Positions 60,361-64,000 of a stretch of DNA of 64,000 nt are shown here, in pieces (within the stretch, counting starts at the first letter, position 1; each line of letters starts with the position of its first letter). The stretch is taken from positions 26,370 to 90,369 of the forward strand of contig NZ_JAKEVF010000006.1 of NCBI RefSeq assembly GCF_022398315.1, given 5' to 3'. This DNA comes from Shewanella sp. Isolate11. GTDB taxonomy: Bacteria; Pseudomonadota; Gammaproteobacteria; Enterobacterales; Shewanellaceae. Below the pieces are notes generated by a model. It was not told the DNA's origin and did not search any database. It worked only from the letters and a program-made list of their open reading frames with translations. The position numbers and the translations under genes were made by a program.

Positions 60361-60951
60361 TTAGACGCCAGTCTTAGGGGTGTAACCCCAGATAGCATTT
60401 GGGTTACCACGTTTAGCCATACGTTGGCGGTAAATATCAGATACCACCTCAGCATCACCCGCTAGCAGTGCTTTAGTAGAACAAAGCTCTGCACACATTG
60501 GCAATTTACCTTCGGCTAAACGGTTAGCACCGTACTTCTTACGCTCTGCTTCAGAGAAGGTCTCTTCTGGACCACCGGCACAGAAAGTACACTTATCCAT
60601 CTTACCGCGGCTACCAAAAGCGCCCTGTTTAGGGAACTGAGGCGCGCCGAATGGGCAAGCATAGAGACAGTAACCACAACCGATACAAGTATCTTTGTTG
60701 TGTAAAGTTAAGCCGTCTTCAGTTTTGTAGAAGCAGTTTGCAGGACAAACCGCTTGGCAAGGCGCATCGGTACAGTGCATACATGCCACTGAGATTGACG
60801 CTTCACCTGGCTGACCATCATTGATGGTCACTACGCGACGACGTTGGATACCCCACTCGAGAGCGGAATCGTTTTCGTTCTTACAAGCTGTGACGCAACC
60901 ATTACACTCGATGCAGCGTTTGGTGTCACATAGAAATTTCATGACTGCCAT
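60361..60951 (-). CDS. fdh3B: Formate dehydrogenase beta subunit (4Fe-4S), operon 2
   Basis: This 196-residue four-cluster ferredoxin-like subunit has the same cysteine motifs as copy 1. The first 108 residues are the same but for one, and the C-terminus is longer (GYTPKTGV) and different. DNA between the copies differs at many synonymous positions in this conserved part, so the identity reflects selection rather than a recent copy. It lies 27 bases after fdhA2. Confidence 0.94.
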   Translation of the reverse strand: MAVMKFLCDTKRCIECNGCVTACKNENDSALEWGIQRRRVVTINDGQPGEASISVACMHCTDAPCQAVCPANCFYKTEDGLTLHNKDTCIGCGYCLYACPFGAPQFPKQGAFGSRGKMDKCTFCAGGPEETFSEAERKKYGANRLAEGKLPMCAELCSTKALLAGDAEVVSDIYRQRMAKRGNPNAIWGYTPKTGV

Positions 60952-60978
60952 AATGGCTTATCTCCTCATCAAGTTCAG

Positions 60979-63828
60979 TTAGGCTTTAGTGATCTGACAC
61001 AAGCTAGACTTAGTCTCTTGCATCTGAGTCACTACGTCATAGCCGTAGGTCAAGACGGTATTGGCTGACTCACCAATGATGTAAGGTACCGTACCTTCTG
61101 GGTAACTCTTCTCTAGGCTTTCACCTTCGAAAACACCCGCAAAGTGGTATGGCATGAAGCACTCACCATTGATAACGCGTGGCGTCACCATAGCCTGCAC
61201 CTTAATCTTGGCGCCTTCAGGACTGTGAACCCAAACATCATCACCGTCACGAAGACCACGATCCGCAGCATCACCAGGACTGATTTCAATAAACATCTCT
61301 TGCTGAAGTTCAGCTAGCCATGGGTTAGAACGGGTTTCTTCACCACCACCTTCATATTCCACTAAACGACCCGAGGTCAGTGCAAGTGGGAAGTCTTTAG
61401 CAAAGTCTTTATCTTGAATTGACTTATACAGCGTAGGTAGACGTGCAACCATACGGTCATCATAAGTAGGATACTTAGATACCAAGTCACGACGCGGTGT
61501 ATACAGAGGCTCACGATGCACAGGGATATCATCTGGGAAGTTCCAAACGATACAACGCGCTTTCGCATTACCGTAAGGAATACAGCCATGTGCAATAGCC
61601 ACACGCTGAATACCACCAGAAACATCTGTCTTCCAGTTTTTACCTTCAGCTGCCGCTTTTTCTTCCGCAGTCAGATCATCCCACCAGCCAAGCTGCTTGA
61701 GCATCTTGTCAGTAAATTCTGGATAACCATCTTTGATCTCAGACCCCTTAGAATATGAACCTTCAGCCAAAATGTTATTGCCTTCATGTTCTACACCGTA
61801 ACGGGCACGGAAGTTACCACCACCATACTTCACTTCACGATCGGTACGATAAAGGATTTGAGTACCAGGATGTTTCATCTCTGGTGTACCCCAACATGGC
61901 CAAGGTAGACCATAGGTTTCACCTTTAGCTGGACCACCTGGAGCTTCAAGCGAGTTAATGTCGAAGGTACCCCAGTTTTCTTGGTGCATCTTCAAACGCT
62001 CAGGGCTTTGACCAGTGTAACCGATGGTCCACATACCTCTGTTGAATTCGCGAGTAATATCTTCAATCAACGGCTCATCGCCATTCACCTTGATATTCTT
62101 ACAGAACTCTTTCTCGATACCCCACTTCTTAGCCAGTTTATACATGATCACGTGATCAGGTTTTGACTCAAATAGCGGTTCGATAACCTGAGTACGCCAT
62201 TGGAGCGAACGGTTAGACGCCGAAACTGAACCGTAGGTTTCAAACTGAGTTGCTGCAGGAAGTAGATACACACCATCTTTACGAGTGTGCATAACACCCG
62301 CCATTGTTGGGAATGGATCCACAACCACCACAGTGTCCATCTTGTTCAATGCTTCACGCACTTCACGACCACGGGTTTCGGTATTAACAGACTGCCCCCA
62401 GAAGAATGACATACGAATATTATCTTTCTGAGCAATCTTAGACTTATCTTCAAGTACACCATCATGCCAACGAGAACATGGGATACCGGTAGAAGTCATT
62501 GGATCTTGGCCAAGGTATTGCGCTTGATCGAAGCGATTTTTTACCCATTCATAATCCAATTCCCAGACGTTACACCAGTGCTTCCAAGAACCAGTCTTCA
62601 AGCCGTAGTAGCCAGGTAGCGTATCGAATAGCAAGCCGAAATCGGTTGCACCCTGTACGTTATCGTGACCACGGAAGATGTTTGTACCACCACCAGAAAC
62701 ACCCATATTACCCAGAGCAAGCTGAAGGATACAGTAAGCACGAGTATTGGCATTACCAATGTGATGTTGAGTACCACCCATACACCAAACAATGGTGCCC
62801 GGCTTAGTTTCAGCCAGCATCTTAGCAACACGATACATCTGCTCTTGCGGAACACCAACTACATTCTCAACCTCATCAGGAGTCCACTTAGCCGCAGCTT
62901 CGCGAATACGTTCCATACCGTAAACACGCTGGTCGATGAAGGTTTGGTCTTCCCATTTGTTTTCGAAGATATGCCACAGTAGACCATAGATATAAGGAAT
63001 ATCTGTACCTGGGCGAATATGCACGTACTCGTCAGCTTTCGCAGCAGTACGGGTGAAACGAGGGTCGACGACGATAATTTTCGCGCCGCGCTCTTTACCT
63101 TCCAAGATATGTTGCATTGCTACAGGGTGAGCTTCAGTTGGGTTTGAGCCAATGAACATCATCGCCTTAGAGCTACGAATATCGTTGAAAGAGTTGGTTT
63201 GCGCACCATAACCCCAAGTGTTTGCAACACCGGCTACAGTGGTAGAGTGACAAATACGCGCTGAGTGGTCGACGTTGTTAGTGCCCCACATCGCTGCGAA
63301 TTTACGGTATAAATAGGCCTGTTCATTAGAGAACTTAGCACTACCCATGAAGAATACTGAATCTGGACCCGATTCATTACGGATATCCAATGCTTTTTGG
63401 CCAACTTCTTCAATCGCTTGATCCCAAGAGAGACGTTTCCACTTACCGCCTTCCAGCTTCATTGGATACTTAAGACGTTTCTCACCGTGACCATGTTCAC
63501 GTAGCGATGCACCTTTAGCACAGTGTCCACCTGCGTTGAACGGATGATCGAATGCGGGTTCTTGACCAGTCCACACCCCATTTTGCACTTCAGCATAGAT
63601 ACCACAACCCACGGAACAGTGAGAACAGATAGTACGTTTTACTTCGGTTGGTGCATCATGTGGGACTTCAGAGGCTTGCGCTTTACGCATCATTCCTGCG
63701 CCAAGCATAGAGGCCGCGGCAATACCACCAGTAGCAAGACCTGCTGACTGAAGGAATTGGCGACGATTGAGACCTAGGACGGGCTTTTTAGTAGCTTCTG
63801 CCTGGTCTGTTTTGCGGGTTAATCGCAT
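60979..63828 (-). CDS. Formate dehydrogenase alpha subunit (Mo-bisPGD), operon 2
   Basis: The 949-residue catalytic subunit has a TAT signal (NRRQFLQSAG, residues 21-30), cluster cysteines 68, 71, 75 and 103 (CSHCSVGC and GGHCAKG) and molybdenum ligand Cys193 in HSARICHSTT. It is strongly similar to copy 1 throughout. It differs in charged surface positions and in the central part, e.g. the region around residues 560-620. GGAG lies upstream of ATG 63828. It works with the beta and gamma subunits downstream. Confidence 0.95.
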   Translation of the reverse strand: MRLTRKTDQAEATKKPVLGLNRRQFLQSAGLATGGIAAASMLGAGMMRKAQASEVPHDAPTEVKRTICSHCSVGCGIYAEVQNGVWTGQEPAFDHPFNAGGHCAKGASLREHGHGEKRLKYPMKLEGGKWKRLSWDQAIEEVGQKALDIRNESGPDSVFFMGSAKFSNEQAYLYRKFAAMWGTNNVDHSARICHSTTVAGVANTWGYGAQTNSFNDIRSSKAMMFIGSNPTEAHPVAMQHILEGKERGAKIIVVDPRFTRTAAKADEYVHIRPGTDIPYIYGLLWHIFENKWEDQTFIDQRVYGMERIREAAAKWTPDEVENVVGVPQEQMYRVAKMLAETKPGTIVWCMGGTQHHIGNANTRAYCILQLALGNMGVSGGGTNIFRGHDNVQGATDFGLLFDTLPGYYGLKTGSWKHWCNVWELDYEWVKNRFDQAQYLGQDPMTSTGIPCSRWHDGVLEDKSKIAQKDNIRMSFFWGQSVNTETRGREVREALNKMDTVVVVDPFPTMAGVMHTRKDGVYLLPAATQFETYGSVSASNRSLQWRTQVIEPLFESKPDHVIMYKLAKKWGIEKEFCKNIKVNGDEPLIEDITREFNRGMWTIGYTGQSPERLKMHQENWGTFDINSLEAPGGPAKGETYGLPWPCWGTPEMKHPGTQILYRTDREVKYGGGNFRARYGVEHEGNNILAEGSYSKGSEIKDGYPEFTDKMLKQLGWWDDLTAEEKAAAEGKNWKTDVSGGIQRVAIAHGCIPYGNAKARCIVWNFPDDIPVHREPLYTPRRDLVSKYPTYDDRMVARLPTLYKSIQDKDFAKDFPLALTSGRLVEYEGGGEETRSNPWLAELQQEMFIEISPGDAADRGLRDGDDVWVHSPEGAKIKVQAMVTPRVINGECFMPYHFAGVFEGESLEKSYPEGTVPYIIGESANTVLTYGYDVVTQMQETKSSLCQITKA

Positions 63829-63897
63829 CACACACTCTCCTAATGTTATTGAATTACTGCGTAGTTACTTTGATGTTTAAGTAGCAATACTGCTTTT

Positions 63898-64000
63898 TTA
63901 CTTAGAACGTAACGACGCGTAATAACTACGAATATGATCTGTCTCTTTATAACCATCGCCAGTCACTGTTTCAGTAGTCTCAGGTGTCGCAGCCATCGCT
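63898..64000 (-). CDS. Formate dehydrogenase-associated TAT-signal protein, operon 2 (partial)
   Basis: The window ends inside this gene. The visible 33 residues end HIRSYYASLRSK, almost the same as the tail of the small TAT protein of operon 1 (HIRSYYNSLRS), and the hydrophobic end of the signal (AMAATPE) is seen at the border. It should start with a twin-arginine signal beyond base 64000. Confidence 0.85.
   Translation of the reverse strand, partial: AMAATPETTETVTGDGYKETDHIRSYYASLRSK

Noticed and set aside
62499..62982. Two frames of over 100 codons opposite fdhA2
   Set aside because: Composition and position mark them as antisense shadows of a highly conserved gene.

Overview
The window looks like a chromosomal segment of a Shewanella-type marine gammaproteobacterium. 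The evidence is the gene content and order: fabR/desaturase, selD-mnmH, nudE-yrfG-cysQ, lexA-sulA with paired SOS boxes, a coxB-coxA-ctaG-coxC/SURF1/ctaA/cyoE/Sco operon, moaABCDE-modABC, and two back-to-back three-subunit formate dehydrogenase operons, each with a small TAT-signal protein. No rRNA, tRNA or CRISPR array is visible.

Bases 1 to about 10,400 form a genomic island of the CP4-57/P4 satellite type. Its P4-type integrase (8916-10175) lies at the chromosome-proximal edge, and the island runs off the left end of the window. It carries an AlpA-type excision regulator plus a decayed second alpA copy, a RadC/JAB-domain protein, a catalytic-domain-only tyrosine recombinase, an LRAT/NC-domain protein, and a YagK/YfjJ (inovirus Gp2-like) replication protein flanked by a perfect-quality inverted repeat and iteron-like repeats. 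A divergent pair of unknown genes shares a palindromic intergenic region. The most unusual part is 518-1455. Five tiny single-membrane-span proteins (34-39 codons) share an M-[S/N]-T-V-Q start. Four sit in tandem on the minus strand and one on the plus strand, around a small basic GGARAGAGRK-type protein. Three island genes also share a 5' module in which a hairpin and T-run lead straight into a GGAG ribosome binding site.

From about 10,420 to 20,500 lies housekeeping DNA: fatty acid desaturation under FabR, selenium use (selD, mnmH), an LplT-like transporter fused to a catalytically dead acyltransferase domain, a GNAT gene broken by one in-frame TGA, cysQ, nudE, yrfG, and the SOS operon lexA-sulA. 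From 20,500 to 29,300 is the aa3-type cytochrome c oxidase operon with its assembly and haem A factors. A small twin-membrane-span DUF2909 gene lies on the opposite strand inside it.

From 29,300 to 39,300 are a polysaccharide deacetylase, a MATE transporter, a 230-bp MITE-like element, nfuA, a secreted M14 carboxypeptidase, a Pmp3-type peptide, a pseudouridine synthase, and a QseBC-like two-component system with PepSY and BOF (YgiW) partners. From 39,300 to 48,000 the theme is molybdenum. It comprises modABC uptake and moaABCDE cofactor synthesis behind a structured leader with a CRP-like site upstream, then ETF-ubiquinone oxidoreductase and a MOSC protein. From 48,200 to 53,500 are a PfkB kinase, a GNAT, an HD phosphohydrolase whose 3' end lies in a MITE remnant, a HemN-like radical SAM protein and fumC. 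From 53,600 to the end are two formate dehydrogenase operons, duplicated down to their terminators. Their catalytic subunits use Cys rather than Sec and need the molybdopterin cofactor made by the neighbouring mo genes. The selenium genes therefore serve tRNA selenation and possibly selenoproteins outside the window.
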